NCBI RefSeq assembly: GCF_900232905.1
Contig: NZ_OCTQ01000001.1
Span: 434,001 to 498,000, forward strand
DNA length: 64,000 bases
Reading direction: 5' to 3'
Source: Miniphocaeibacter massiliensis
GTDB lineage: Bacteria; Bacillota; Clostridia; Tissierellales; Peptoniphilaceae
Shown in pieces: positions 55,044 to 63,324 of this stretch. The position numbers and the translations under genes are program-made. Position 1 is the stretch's first letter. Every line of letters starts with the position of its first letter. The notes beneath the pieces were generated by a model. It ran no database searches and was not told where the DNA came from. It saw only the letters and a list, made by a program, of their open reading frames with translations.

Positions 55044-55727
55044 TCACGATTTTTCAGTTTCTAAAAATTTTTTTTGTATTAAAATTCCTACTATTGTTAC
55101 TAAAATCGCTAAAATTCCTGCAATTATAAAATATTTCCACTTTCCTTCATATGCCATAAATCCAAAAGCTCCTATTGTAAAAAACGAAACCCCTGGAAGC
55201 ATAAAAATAAACGTAAATATCGAATATTTCCAAAAATTAATATCCGTTATTCCATAAGCAAAGTTTTGCAAATTATATGGAAATATTGGAACCATTCTAG
55301 TAATCATTAATACTACCATATCAGCTTTTCCATCTTCGCTAAATAAAAGTTTTTTTAACGTCTTATTTTTTTCAAGCATCGGCTTAACTCCATCCTTTAA
55401 AAAGAATCTTCCGACTAAAAACGACAACATCGCTCCTAATGTAGTAGCCACAAGACAAACTAATATTCCTATTATAGGTCCAAATAAAATTCCTGCTATA
55501 ATAGCAAACGTGAATCCCGGTAGCGCTAAAACTACACACCCTATAATAGTTAAAACAATATATGTACAAACAGCTAATAGAAAATTATCTTCTACCATAT
55601 CTTTTAAAAATTCAAGGTTTTCTATATCTCCTAGATAACTTGACCATTTAAAATAATGATTTAATATCAATAGAATAAGCATAATTATAAAAAATATTAT
55701 AATTTTTTTTATGCCTTTATTTTTCAT
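55044..55727 (-). CDS. TVP38/TMEM64 family membrane protein (YdjZ/YdjX-like), second copy
   Basis: About 227 residues with five to six hydrophobic stretches and the VTT/SNARE-associated motif FGPIIGILVCLVATTLGAMLSFLVGRF (two parts). Functions of this family include lipid scramblase-like roles in eukaryotes; unknown in bacteria. I chose the ATG at 55727, which overlaps the previous gene by 11 bases; an ATG at 55754 has no ribosome site. Confidence 0.87.
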   Translation of the reverse strand: MKNKGIKKIIIFFIIMLILLILNHYFKWSSYLGDIENLEFLKDMVEDNFLLAVCTYIVLTIIGCVVLALPGFTFAIIAGILFGPIIGILVCLVATTLGAMLSFLVGRFFLKDGVKPMLEKNKTLKKLLFSEDGKADMVVLMITRMVPIFPYNLQNFAYGITDINFWKYSIFTFIFMLPGVSFFTIGAFGFMAYEGKWKYFIIAGILAILVTIVGILIQKKFLETEKS

Positions 55728-56439
55728 TCTCTCTAGCCTTCTTTTGTTTTTCATTATATATTTGCTTAATTAAAACTACTAATACAGAAAGTGCAAATAA
55801 AATTAATAATCCTGTCACAAGTTTTTGTGCTCCTCCTGTAAGCATCCCACCAACATAAGAATAAATTATAGTTGCTGGAAGTTGCCCAAGACCTGTTGCT
55901 ATTATAAAACCTTTAAAGGACATAGATGTAAGACCAGCTGCATAACTTACAATATCAAATGATATAAAAGGCAAAAGTCTTGCTATTAATATACTTTTTC
56001 TACCATATTTTTCAAAAAAAGTGTCTATTTGTTTTAATCCTTTTTTGCTAGTTAATCTCTCAACAACATCTCTTCCCAAAACTCGTGCGATAAGAAAGCA
56101 TAAGGCTGCTCCTACCATAGAACTAGTCCATGACAATATTGCACCTTGCCACCATCCAAAAAGATTTGCATTTGCAAATGTAATTAAAAACGCTGGTAAC
56201 GGAGCTGCTATAGACTGGAAAATCATAAGTAAAAATGATACAAATACTGCATATGCGCCATAAGATTCTACAAATTTTTTTACTACTGTAAAATCTCCAG
56301 TTGAAAACATGTCAAATATAACATTCACTCCATTTTTTATACTAGGAATAAAAAAATAAGATCCTACTGCTATTAATATTAGAAAAATTATTATAATTTT
56401 GCCAATATAACTTTTTCTATTTGTTTTTTTTTCTTTCAT
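55717..56439 (-). CDS. TVP38/TMEM64 family membrane protein (YdjX-like), first copy
   Basis: 240 residues, several membrane helices, with the family motif FGWWQGAILSWTSSMVGAALCFLIARVLGRD (two parts) and ARLLPFISFDIVSYAAGLTSM. First gene of the thirteen-gene run; the ATG is preceded by GGGAGAAAG. In E. coli two members, YdjX and YdjZ, precede ynjABCDE in the same direction. Confidence 0.92.
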   Translation of the reverse strand: MKEKKTNRKSYIGKIIIIFLILIAVGSYFFIPSIKNGVNVIFDMFSTGDFTVVKKFVESYGAYAVFVSFLLMIFQSIAAPLPAFLITFANANLFGWWQGAILSWTSSMVGAALCFLIARVLGRDVVERLTSKKGLKQIDTFFEKYGRKSILIARLLPFISFDIVSYAAGLTSMSFKGFIIATGLGQLPATIIYSYVGGMLTGGAQKLVTGLLILFALSVLVVLIKQIYNEKQKKARENEK

Positions 56440-56477
56440 GTCTTTCTCCCTTTTATGAAATAAATACCTGGTGATAT

Positions 56478-56492
56478 CCTATGTTTTATAGG
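56478..56492. repeat. Small dyad CCTAT-GTTTT-ATAGG in the operon leader
   Basis: A 5-bp inverted repeat with a 5-base loop between the Rex-like box and the first TVP38 gene. It could be an operator or a small mRNA hairpin. Confidence 0.3.
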
Positions 56493-56496
56493 TTAT

Positions 56497-56514
56497 TTGT
56501 TAATATAATAACAT
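56497..56514. promoter_or_regulatory. Rex-like operator upstream of the long operon
   Basis: TTGTTAA-TATA-ATAACAT has the 18-base form of the Rex consensus TTGTTAA-N4-TTAACAA: left half 7 of 7, right half 5 of 7. It is 58 bases before the start codon of the first TVP38 gene, and rex itself is in this window. The site is A+T-only in its loop, so chance is possible. Confidence 0.4.
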
Positions 56515-57089
56515 GTGTTTTTCTAAAAATATTTGCACAACTTTAAATAACTAAAAATTAATATTTTTTAATTATTTAGTCTATAATATCTATTCATTTA
56601 ACTTTGGTATTTTGAAATTTGTAAAAGATTGCCTAAATATATAATTTCTCTTCTAAACTATATATTTAGATTAATTAGATTAGCTTTAATAAAAACTAAA
56701 AGACTCTTAAAAATGACTTGAAAAATTTAAAAATTTTTAAAGAAAATTTTTACCATAACCTATATTATATAAAAAAGAAATTATATTTTATTAATTCATT
56801 AGAAACTTCTAATTTAATACTCTTATATCATTTAAAAAGTATATTTTTAATATTTTTCATTAATTTCTTCTCCTTAGATAACATATTTAATAATTTAAAA
56901 AGTGATATTAAAATCGTATCAAATTAAAATAGCTATGTCAATTATATGTGAATTATTAAACTTATAAGTTAAATAAATTATACACATTATATAGATACAC
57001 TAAAGAGTAAAATTGTTATGTCAATTAAAACTTCTAGTTATCTTTGTAAAACAATTTCCTCCCATTTTAAAATTAATTAGTTAGTTAAA
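56515..57089. other. A+T-rich gap, no gene supported
   Basis: About 575 bases between the importer operon and the long operon. A 69-codon plus-strand frame (56718-56927) has no ribosome site and mostly low-complexity residues, so I do not call it. No terminator follows the stop at 57090. Confidence 0.6.
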
Positions 57090-57851
57090 TTATCTATCAT
57101 TCCATTTACTTAAAAGCTTATTCATCCAATTTGAAACATTCATATCATATACATAATTTAAATTGTCATTACTTAAAACATCATCTATAATACCTTGTGA
57201 AATAACTTTACCTTGCTTCATAAGTAGAGCATGTGTTCCATAGACTTTAGCCAAGCTTAAATCATGCACTACTGATATTAAAGCACGATTTTCTTTCTTT
57301 ACCCAATTTGTTAAGATGGAAAAAATCTGCTTTTGATACATTAAATCCAAATGATTAGTTGGCTCATCTAAAATAAGAATATTTGGATTTTGTGCCAGAA
57401 CTTGAGCTAAGAATGTTCTTTGTAACTCTCCACCAGACAAAGTTAAAACTGATTGTTTTCGTAATTCATACATACCTGTTATTTTCAAAGCATTTTCTAC
57501 ATATTCTATGTCATTTTTGTTCATTTCTGAAAAAAATCCTTTTGACCATGCATATCTTCCCAGATTCACAATTTCTTCAACTGTAAAACTATAATTAACA
57601 TAGTTATCTTGAACTAACATACCAACTTTCTTTGCAAATACACTAGGCTTGTCTTTAGAAGCATCTGTTCCCAAGCAAAAAATTCTTCCTTTATATGGAA
57701 CTGTTTGAGAAATAGCTTTTACTAAAGTACTCTTTCCCGCACCATTTGGTCCAGTCACCATTAACCACTGATTTTGCTCAAGTGAGAAAGAAACATCATC
57801 AACTATTACCAATTTCCCGCTTGTAACTGTTATATTCGAAATATTTAACAT
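57090..57851 (-). CDS. ABC transporter ATPase of metal-chelate/cobalamin type
   Basis: FecE/BtuD-type ATPase: Walker A GPNGAGKSTLVKA near residue 35, signature LSGGELQRTFLAQVL, Walker B ILILDEPTNHLD. It starts one base after the permease stop. With the FecCD-type permease and a binding protein upstream it forms a complete importer. The binding protein resembles BtuF, so cobalamin or an iron chelate are the main candidates. Confidence 0.92.
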   Translation of the reverse strand: MLNISNITVTSGKLVIVDDVSFSLEQNQWLMVTGPNGAGKSTLVKAISQTVPYKGRIFCLGTDASKDKPSVFAKKVGMLVQDNYVNYSFTVEEIVNLGRYAWSKGFFSEMNKNDIEYVENALKITGMYELRKQSVLTLSGGELQRTFLAQVLAQNPNILILDEPTNHLDLMYQKQIFSILTNWVKKENRALISVVHDLSLAKVYGTHALLMKQGKVISQGIIDDVLSNDNLNYVYDMNVSNWMNKLLSKWNDR

Positions 57852-57852
57852 A

Positions 57853-58890
57853 TCATTTTGCCTTTCTTGTTACATAAAAAATATATATAAAACTTATAAC
57901 TCCAATAATGGAAGTTACAACCCCAATAGGCAATTCTTTAGGTTTTACTATTATTCTTGCAATAAGATCTGCCAACATTAAAAATGATGCACCTGTAAAA
58001 ATACAAGTAGGTAGTAATCTTTTATGATTAGGTCCCGTTATCATCCTTGTTATATGAGGAATTATAAGTCCTACAAAACCGATAGTTCCACCTATTGATA
58101 CAGATATTCCAATTAAAACCGAAGTAGATATAAGAATAATAAGCTTGGTATTTCTTACATTTATCCCAATGTTACGAGCATTATCTTCTCCTATAGCCAA
58201 TGCGTTTAATTCATTTGTATGTAAAAGCAATACTACACTACAAATAATTAATGCTGCAAACATTACAAAAAAATTAGTATAATTACTATCTGCCAAAGAT
58301 CCCATTGTCCAAAATACAATAGTTTTTACTTTTTCTCCTGCAAATGCAATAATAAGATTTATTATACTACCAATAAACATAGAAAAAATTATCCCTATTA
58401 AAATAATAGTATTAGTTGTTAGTGAGTAATCTAATACTCTGGCTAAAGCTAATATTGCAATTATAGATACAAACGCAAATAATATAGCCATTACCATAGT
58501 TCCTCCACCTTCTAACCCAGGTATCCTAAAACCAAATGTAATAGCTATAACTGCTCCTAGTGAAGCTCCTGCAGACACTCCTAAAGTTGAACCATCTGCT
58601 AATGGATTCTTCAATAAACCTTGCATAGAAGCACCACAAATAGTTAACGCCGCTCCTACTAATGCTACACATAGAACTCTTGGAATTCTAACTAATACTA
58701 TAACTGATTTTGAGACAGCTAATTCTGTCTCCTTGCCTTGAATTGAACTTAAGATAACATTAAGTGTATCTTTTACTGGTACTGTAATGCTTCCTGTACA
58801 TACACAAATTATGAATATACTTACGGTAATAAATGATAATATTAAATAATTTCTCCAAGTATGTCCTTTTCTATTATTTTTTTTACTCAT
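57853..58890 (-). CDS. FecCD/BtuC-type ABC permease
   Basis: About ten membrane helices; markers RIPRVLCVALVGAALTICGASMQ, NPLADGSTLGVSAGASLGAV and FVGLIIPHITRMITGPNHKRLLP (quoted in short parts of the chain). Length 345 is typical of the family. Three bases after the binding protein gene. Confidence 0.94.
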   Translation of the reverse strand: MSKKNNRKGHTWRNYLILSFITVSIFIICVCTGSITVPVKDTLNVILSSIQGKETELAVSKSVIVLVRIPRVLCVALVGAALTICGASMQGLLKNPLADGSTLGVSAGASLGAVIAITFGFRIPGLEGGGTMVMAILFAFVSIIAILALARVLDYSLTTNTIILIGIIFSMFIGSIINLIIAFAGEKVKTIVFWTMGSLADSNYTNFFVMFAALIICSVVLLLHTNELNALAIGEDNARNIGINVRNTKLIILISTSVLIGISVSIGGTIGFVGLIIPHITRMITGPNHKRLLPTCIFTGASFLMLADLIARIIVKPKELPIGVVTSIIGVISFIYIFYVTRKAK

Positions 58891-58893
58891 ATT

Positions 58894-59865
58894 CTATCTG
58901 AAAGATGTATCTTCTATAGATACTTCTTCTCCATAAATTGCATTATACAACGCTTTTGCTCCATCAACTAAACGAGGTCCTGGTCTAGAAAGTTCATCTG
59001 CATCTAACAAAAATACATTTTTATTCTTAACAGCTACAATATCTTTCCATCCATCTCTAGTCATAATTTCATCTGTTGGTTTTATTCCCTCATCTGAATT
59101 CATAGCAATACTAACTATGTAATCTGGATTTCTTTCTATAACTTGTTCTTGAGAAACTTCCGCCCATCCATCAACATCTTCAAATATATTTTTTAATCCT
59201 AGCACATTCGCAATATCATTCATAAAAGTATTTTTTCCTGCAGTCCAAATTCCAAACTCTAATGGAGATGTTTCATAGTAAATAGTTTTCTCTTCTTCTT
59301 TTGAAACTTTTTTTGCTAGTTCATCAAATCCATTTTTCATTTCTTTAACTAGATCATTAGCTTCCTTATCTTTTCCAAGACACTTTCCAATTATATTTAT
59401 AGATTTGTATACACCATCAACATTTGTAGCTTCACTTACAACAACAGATATTCCAAATTTTTCCAATTGTTCTATTTGTTCTGGTTTCTGTGTCATAGTT
59501 CCCATAAAAACTATATCTGGTTGTAACTTTATAATTTGTTCAATATTTGTATCTTCTCCTGATTGCAATGATTCAACCTTTTTAACTCCTTCTGGCCAAT
59601 CGCAATATTCTCCCCTTCCAACTACGTTTTCTCCAGATCCTATTGAAAAAATAATCTCACAATCTGCTGGTTGTAAAGCAACAATCTTTTTAACTCCCTT
59701 TTTAATTTCAACTTCTCTTCCCATCATATCTGTTACTTTAATAATATTTTTATTTTGTTCTTCTTTCCTAAAATCTGTTTTACTTGAATTAGAATTTTCA
59801 TTTGAACATGCTAATAAAGATACTAGTAACACGAAAAACAATAATACTGTAAAAATTTTCCTCAT
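58894..59865 (-). CDS. Periplasmic-binding lipoprotein of metal-chelate/cobalamin type (BtuF-like)
   Basis: Lipobox LLAC and a class III binding fold with a long helix between two lobes. The N lobe has ALQPADCEIIFSIGSGENVVGRGEYCDWP, similar to the DYxxxP region of BtuF, and LQPDIVFMG; the C lobe has NPDYIVSIAMNSDEG. No cobalamin riboswitch (no GCCACTG-like B12 box) is visible upstream, so the ligand remains open. First gene of the importer operon. Confidence 0.9.
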   Translation of the reverse strand: MRKIFTVLLFFVLLVSLLACSNENSNSSKTDFRKEEQNKNIIKVTDMMGREVEIKKGVKKIVALQPADCEIIFSIGSGENVVGRGEYCDWPEGVKKVESLQSGEDTNIEQIIKLQPDIVFMGTMTQKPEQIEQLEKFGISVVVSEATNVDGVYKSINIIGKCLGKDKEANDLVKEMKNGFDELAKKVSKEEEKTIYYETSPLEFGIWTAGKNTFMNDIANVLGLKNIFEDVDGWAEVSQEQVIERNPDYIVSIAMNSDEGIKPTDEIMTRDGWKDIVAVKNKNVFLLDADELSRPGPRLVDGAKALYNAIYGEEVSIEDTSFR

Positions 59866-59920
59866 ATATACGCTCCTTAATATAGTTATTATTACTTAAA
59901 CCTTAATAGTTCTTTATTCA

Positions 59921-59948
59921 ATTATAAAATATTATTTTTATTTTACAA
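59921..59948 (-). promoter_or_regulatory. Candidate promoter of the importer operon
   Basis: TTGTAA (59943-59948) and TATAAT (59921-59926) on the minus strand, 16 bases apart, 56 bases before the binding protein start codon. Confidence 0.45.
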
Positions 59949-59972
59949 TAAAAAAGCTCCTCCATATGAGCT
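59949..59972 (-). terminator. Orphan terminator-like hairpin upstream of the importer promoter
   Basis: AGCTC pairs with GAGCT around an 8-base loop, followed by six T on the minus strand. No gene is visible directly before it, as the GMP synthase has its own terminator 450 bases upstream. Confidence 0.45.
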
Positions 59973-60423
59973 CATAAAATAACTTTCTTTTAAATAAAAA
60001 ATAATTGCTAATTACAAAATGAAACTATCTTGTATAACTTACTATCACAGTTTCTTATAAAATAATATATTTATAAGTAGCTCCATTATTAGATTAACTT
60101 AAAATACTCATTTAGTTTTGATAATTTAAAATTTAAAAAAGATACTAAAAATTTATAATTTATTAAATTAAATAATTATTTGACATAATAATTATACTAA
60201 TACTATCTTTCTTGGACAAATACTTATACATTGTATTAAAGTTATTGATAACAGTTTATACAATTAAATAATAAACATATCTATATATTTACTATTAGAA
60301 GAATATATTAGATTGTTATCAAATAAATGTTTCCATTTTAATTTAAACTACTTTTATTAGCTACCTACTATTTTTATATCTAATTACCAAATAAAATTTA
60401 AAATTAATTATAATATTTTTAGT
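59973..60423. other. A+T-rich gap, no gene seen
   Basis: About 450 bases between two minus-strand terminators. No open frame of note, no riboswitch motif and no tRNA. A short untranslated RNA ending at 59949 cannot be excluded. Confidence 0.5.
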
Positions 60424-60460
60424 ATAACAAAAGACTATATCTATTAGGATATAGCCTTTA
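60424..60460 (-). terminator. Terminator of the GMP synthase gene
   Basis: A 12-bp stem (AAAGGCTATATC/GATATAGTCTTT, one G-U pair) with a 6-base loop starts 8 bases after the stop at 60467. Confidence 0.8.
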
Positions 60461-60466
60461 TTGTTT

Positions 60467-61408
60467 TTATTCGAATTCTATTGTTCCTGGTGGTTTTTGT
60501 GTTATATCATAAAGTACCCTATTTACTTGAGGTACTTCTTTTACAATCCTATCTGATACTTTTTGTAAAAAGTCCATATCAAATTTATACCACTCAGCTG
60601 TTACTGCATCTTCTGTGTTAACTGCTCTTAAGAAAATTGTTCTTGAGTATGTTCTTTTACCGTCTTTTACTCCTGTTACACTAAAGTCTGGCATAGCCGC
60701 AAAATACTGCCAAATTTTTGTATCTAAGCCTGCTTTTGCAACCTCATCTCTGTATATATAATCAGCATCTCTTAGTATGTCTAATTTTTCTTTTGTTATT
60801 TCCCCTAAAACCCTAACCCCTAGTCCAGGTCCTGGGAATGGCTGCCTATTAACCATAACATCTGGCATACCTAATTCTCTACCAACTTGTCTAACTTCTT
60901 CTTTATATAATGTTCTTAGCGGTTCTACTAATTCAAAGTTTACATCCTCAGGAAGTCCACCTACATTGTGATGGCTTTTAACAAGATCATGACCTTCTAT
61001 TCCGCTTTCAGATATATCTGGATATATAGTTCCTTGTACTAAATAACCATATCCTTTTAATTTAGCTTGCTCTTCTTCAAACACTCTGATGAACTCTTCA
61101 CCAATAATTTTTCTTTTTTGTTCAGGATCAGATACACCTTCTAATTTACTAAGAAATCTATCTTCTGCATCTACTGTAATAAGGTTAATATTATACTTAT
61201 TTCTAAATGTTTCTTCAACTTCTTCTTTTTCACCTTTTCGAAGTAGTCCATGGTCAACAAATACACAAGTTAGCCTATCTCCTATTGCTTTATGCACTAG
61301 TACAGCACATACTGAAGAATCAACTCCGCCTGATAATGCACATATTGCCTTACCATCACCTATTTGTTCTTGAATTTCTTTTACACTTTTTTCTACAAAT
61401 TCTTTCAT
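60467..61408 (-). CDS. guaA: GMP synthase, ATP-pyrophosphatase subunit only
   Basis: Turns XMP into GMP with ATP and ammonia. P-loop of the N-type ATP-pyrophosphatase is [15 protein letters not shown] near residue 24; [20 protein letters not shown] and [17 protein letters not shown] (in parts) and the C-terminal dimerisation end KPPGTIEFE are conserved. The N-terminal class I glutaminase domain (about 190 residues) of the usual bacterial enzyme is absent, and the upstream 59 bases hold only a ribosome site AGGAGG, so it is a genuine short gene, as in archaea. The glutaminase partner is not in this window. Confidence 0.95.
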   Translation of the reverse strand: MKEFVEKSVKEIQEQIGDGKAICALSGGVDSSVCAVLVHKAIGDRLTCVFVDHGLLRKGEKEEVEETFRNKYNINLITVDAEDRFLSKLEGVSDPEQKRKIIGEEFIRVFEEEQAKLKGYGYLVQGTIYPDISESGIEGHDLVKSHHNVGGLPEDVNFELVEPLRTLYKEEVRQVGRELGMPDVMVNRQPFPGPGLGVRVLGEITKEKLDILRDADYIYRDEVAKAGLDTKIWQYFAAMPDFSVTGVKDGKRTYSRTIFLRAVNTEDAVTAEWYKFDMDFLQKVSDRIVKEVPQVNRVLYDITQKPPGTIEFE

Positions 61409-61467
61409 AGTTCCTCCTAAACAAATTTTTCTCCAATTCAGATTATATCATAAATACAAGCCTATTT

Positions 61468-62010
61468 TTATATATCTAATTTTTTTATTGTAGTATTTTT
61501 TTCTAAGTCAATTAATTCGACAACGTTACCATCTATCTTTGCAACGGAACTAGAACCATCTTTTGGAATTGTAGTACTTCCTGGATTTATTATAATTAAA
61601 TTATTTACTTTTTTTAATATTTTTATATGTGTATGTCCAGAAACTATTATATTAGCTTTTAAACCTTCAGCTTTTTTTATTCTTTCCTGTTCTATTTCTT
61701 CATATCCATGAATTGCAAATATTGTGTGTCCATCTAATTCTAGTAGTCTAGATTTATGACTTAAATCTTTTTTCATTACCATTTCATCAACGTCACTATC
61801 ACAATTGCCTCTAATATATATAATATTATCTAACTCACTTAAGTATAACGCCAAGTCTTTTGGATTGTAATTTTTAGGTAGATCATTTCTTGGACCATGA
61901 TATAGTACATCACCGCAATGTATTATATATTCACAATCTTTTAAAATACTAAGTGCTTTTTTAGTTTGCACTATATCTCCGTGTGTATCACTAATTATTC
62001 CTATCTTCAT
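61468..62010 (-). CDS. YfcE/MJ0936-type metallophosphoesterase
   Basis: Phosphodiesterase of about 180 residues with the calcineurin-like metal motifs: GIISDTHGD, IIHCGDVLYHG, YIRGNCDSDV, IFAIHGYE and IVSGHTHI, then NPGSTTIPKDGSSS. Dimetal site complete. Physiological substrate unknown in the family. It is upstream of guaA and probably co-transcribed. Confidence 0.93.
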   Translation of the reverse strand: MKIGIISDTHGDIVQTKKALSILKDCEYIIHCGDVLYHGPRNDLPKNYNPKDLALYLSELDNIIYIRGNCDSDVDEMVMKKDLSHKSRLLELDGHTIFAIHGYEEIEQERIKKAEGLKANIIVSGHTHIKILKKVNNLIIINPGSTTIPKDGSSSVAKIDGNVVELIDLEKNTTIKKLDI

Positions 62011-62087
62011 TTTTTCTCCTATCTATATTTTAATTAGTATATTAATATAATTATACCTTTTAAAAATAGTTCTATGCAATTTATCAA

Positions 62088-62117
62088 ATAAAAAAAGAAG
62101 ACTTTCGTCTTCTTTTT
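62088..62117 (-). terminator. Terminator of the degenerate tRNA-Lys
   Basis: Perfect 11-bp stem (AAAAAGAAGAC/GTCTTCTTTTT) with a 4-base loop, overlapping the CCA end of the tRNA gene and ending in A/T. Confidence 0.8.
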
Positions 62118-62192
62118 GGTGACCCGTCCATGATTTGAACAATGGGACCTCCTGATTAAGAGTCAGGTGCTCTAACACTGAGCTAACGGGTC
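62117..62192 (-). tRNA. tRNA-Lys (CTT), degenerate, possibly a pseudo-tRNA
   Basis: Acceptor stem GACCCGT/ACGGGTC, anticodon stem CCTGA/TCAGG, anticodon CTT and CCA are intact. The T stem is broken (CATTG against CATGG, three of five pairs), the D-loop reads AGTGTTAGAGC instead of AGTTGGTAGAGC, and T-loop is TTCAAAT. The normal copy lies 100 bases upstream. It keeps a strong promoter and terminator. Confidence 0.75.
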
Positions 62193-62210
62193 ATATTTAA
62201 TTACCACCCT

Positions 62211-62239
62211 ATAATAAGATATATTTATTATATTGTCAA
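62211..62239 (-). promoter_or_regulatory. Promoter of the degenerate tRNA-Lys
   Basis: TTGACA (62234-62239) and TATTAT (62211-62216) on the minus strand, 17 bases apart. Confidence 0.75.
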
Positions 62240-62294
62240 GCTATTATAGCTTGCAAAACTTAATATTAATTAAATCTCTATTATTTTTATATAT

Positions 62295-62370
62295 TGGTGA
62301 CCCATCAGAGGCTCGAACTCTGGACACCCTGATTAAGAGTCAGGTGCTCTACCAACTGAGCTAATGGGTC
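62295..62370 (-). tRNA. tRNA-Lys (CTT)
   Basis: Complete cloverleaf: acceptor GACCCAT/ATGGGTC, T stem CAGAG/CTCTG, anticodon CTT, encoded CCA. Confidence 0.96.
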
Positions 62371-62388
62371 TTAAAATATTCTATTTAA

Positions 62389-62418
62389 ATACTAAACCTA
62401 TACTATGCTCTATGTCAA
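62389..62418 (-). promoter_or_regulatory. Promoter of tRNA-Lys (CTT)
   Basis: TTGACA (62413-62418) and TAGTAT (62389-62394) on the minus strand, 18 bases apart. Confidence 0.7.
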
Positions 62419-62726
62419 CTTAAATTATTGTGATAATTTTATTCACTTTCATTGGGTATGAATTCAACGCTTTCATAATATATAATTATTTATTATTTAA
62501 TGCTTTTGTAGATTATACTTGCATATAAAAATATTATTACAAATTGCCAACTTTATATATCTATAATTTATCGTAAGTAATACTATGTTATAATTCTAGT
62601 AACATCAATAAATATAAACATTATTTCTTTATTCATACTAATTTTCAATATACCTATTTAAAATTATATCCTTTAATGTAAATATAGACTAAAATTTTTT
62701 TCCATTAAGTTTATTTTACAATTTTT
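62419..62726. other. A+T-rich gap, no gene seen
   Basis: About 300 bases between the tRNA-Lys promoter and the small membrane protein gene; I see no open frame, RNA motif or strong hairpin. Confidence 0.6.
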
Positions 62727-62957
62727 CTATTCTTTATCATCTTTTAATTTTATACTAGATAATGATATTAATGATAATATGATTATTAAAGGTGTTGATA
62801 TAAAAAAGAATAAAAACAGGTATTTTAAAGTTTCATATAACTTTACATCTCCACTATCTAAAGCTCCTATAAGAAAAAATGCTGTACTTCCTAGTAAAAT
62901 ACTAAAAACCAAAGATATAATTAATAATATTACTACTTTGTTTTTTGTTTTTTTCAT
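62727..62957 (-). CDS. Small two-helix membrane protein, unknown
   Basis: 76 residues: basic start (MKKTKNK), two hydrophobic helices (about 8-32 and 44-68) and a charged tail KLKDDKE. The ATG is preceded by GGGAGA. I do not recognise a family. It is located among the tRNA genes on the same strand, with a terminator upstream, so it may have its own transcript. Confidence 0.65.
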   Translation of the reverse strand: MKKTKNKVVILLIISLVFSILLGSTAFFLIGALDSGDVKLYETLKYLFLFFFISTPLIIILSLISLSSIKLKDDKE

Positions 62958-63035
62958 TTAAATCTCCCTTCATATTAAAAAATAATTTATTAGTATTATT
63001 GTTCATATAATATAATATCCTTACATAGATTTCAA

Positions 63036-63070
63036 ATAAAAACCCCAACAACCTATGTTGTTGGGGTTTT
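63036..63070 (-). terminator. Terminator of tRNA-Lys (TTT), first copy
   Basis: 13-bp stem AAAACCCCAACAA/TTGTTGGGGTTTT with a 5-6-base loop, followed by T on the minus strand; strongest hairpin of this region. Confidence 0.9.
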
Positions 63071-63145
63071 GGTGACCCATCCGCGACTCGAACGCGGGAC
63101 ACCCTGATTAAAAGTCAGGTGCTCTGCCAACTGAGCTAATGGGTC
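63070..63145 (-). tRNA. tRNA-Lys (TTT), copy 1
   Basis: Complete cloverleaf with anticodon loop CTTTTAA (anticodon TTT) and CCA; identical in all 76 bases to the copy at 63617-63692. Confidence 0.97.
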
Positions 63146-63165
63146 TTATTAATTTGTTATACACA

Positions 63166-63190
63166 TTAAAAAAGAAGATTAAATCTTCTT

Positions 63191-63191
<1 letters not shown>
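63166..63191 (-). terminator. Terminator after tRNA-Phe
   Basis: 9-bp stem AAAGAAGAT/ATCTTCTTT with a 3-base loop, then T run on the minus strand; overlaps the CCA end of tRNA-Phe. Confidence 0.75.
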
Positions 63192-63266
<75 letters not shown>

Positions 63267-63286
63267 AAATTTTTTTGCTTATAAAG

Positions 63287-63320
63287 TAAATATTTCTTGG
63301 CTATTGCCAAGAAATATTTA
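63287..63320 (-). repeat. Inverted repeat after tRNA-Met, possible terminator
   Basis: 15-bp perfect arms (TAAATATTTCTTGGC/GCCAAGAAATATTTA) with a 4-base loop; no long T run follows, so it may be a processing signal instead. Confidence 0.6.
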
Positions 63321-63324
63321 TATT

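Noticed and set aside
55384-55569. 61-codon minus-strand frame rich in Cys and Tyr
   Set aside because: Lies fully inside the second TVP38/TMEM64 gene in another frame.
56718-56927. 69-codon plus-strand frame in the 56.5-57.1 kb gap
   Set aside because: No ribosome site, low-complexity Asn/Leu/Phe/Lys composition expected from A+T-rich noncoding DNA, and opposite to both neighbouring operons.
59866-60466. Cobalamin riboswitch before the BtuF-like gene
   Set aside because: No B12-box-like element (GCCACTG) on either strand in this gap.
62902-63102. 66-codon minus-strand frame
   Set aside because: It starts inside tRNA-Lys and overlaps the terminator and the better supported 76-residue membrane protein in another frame.
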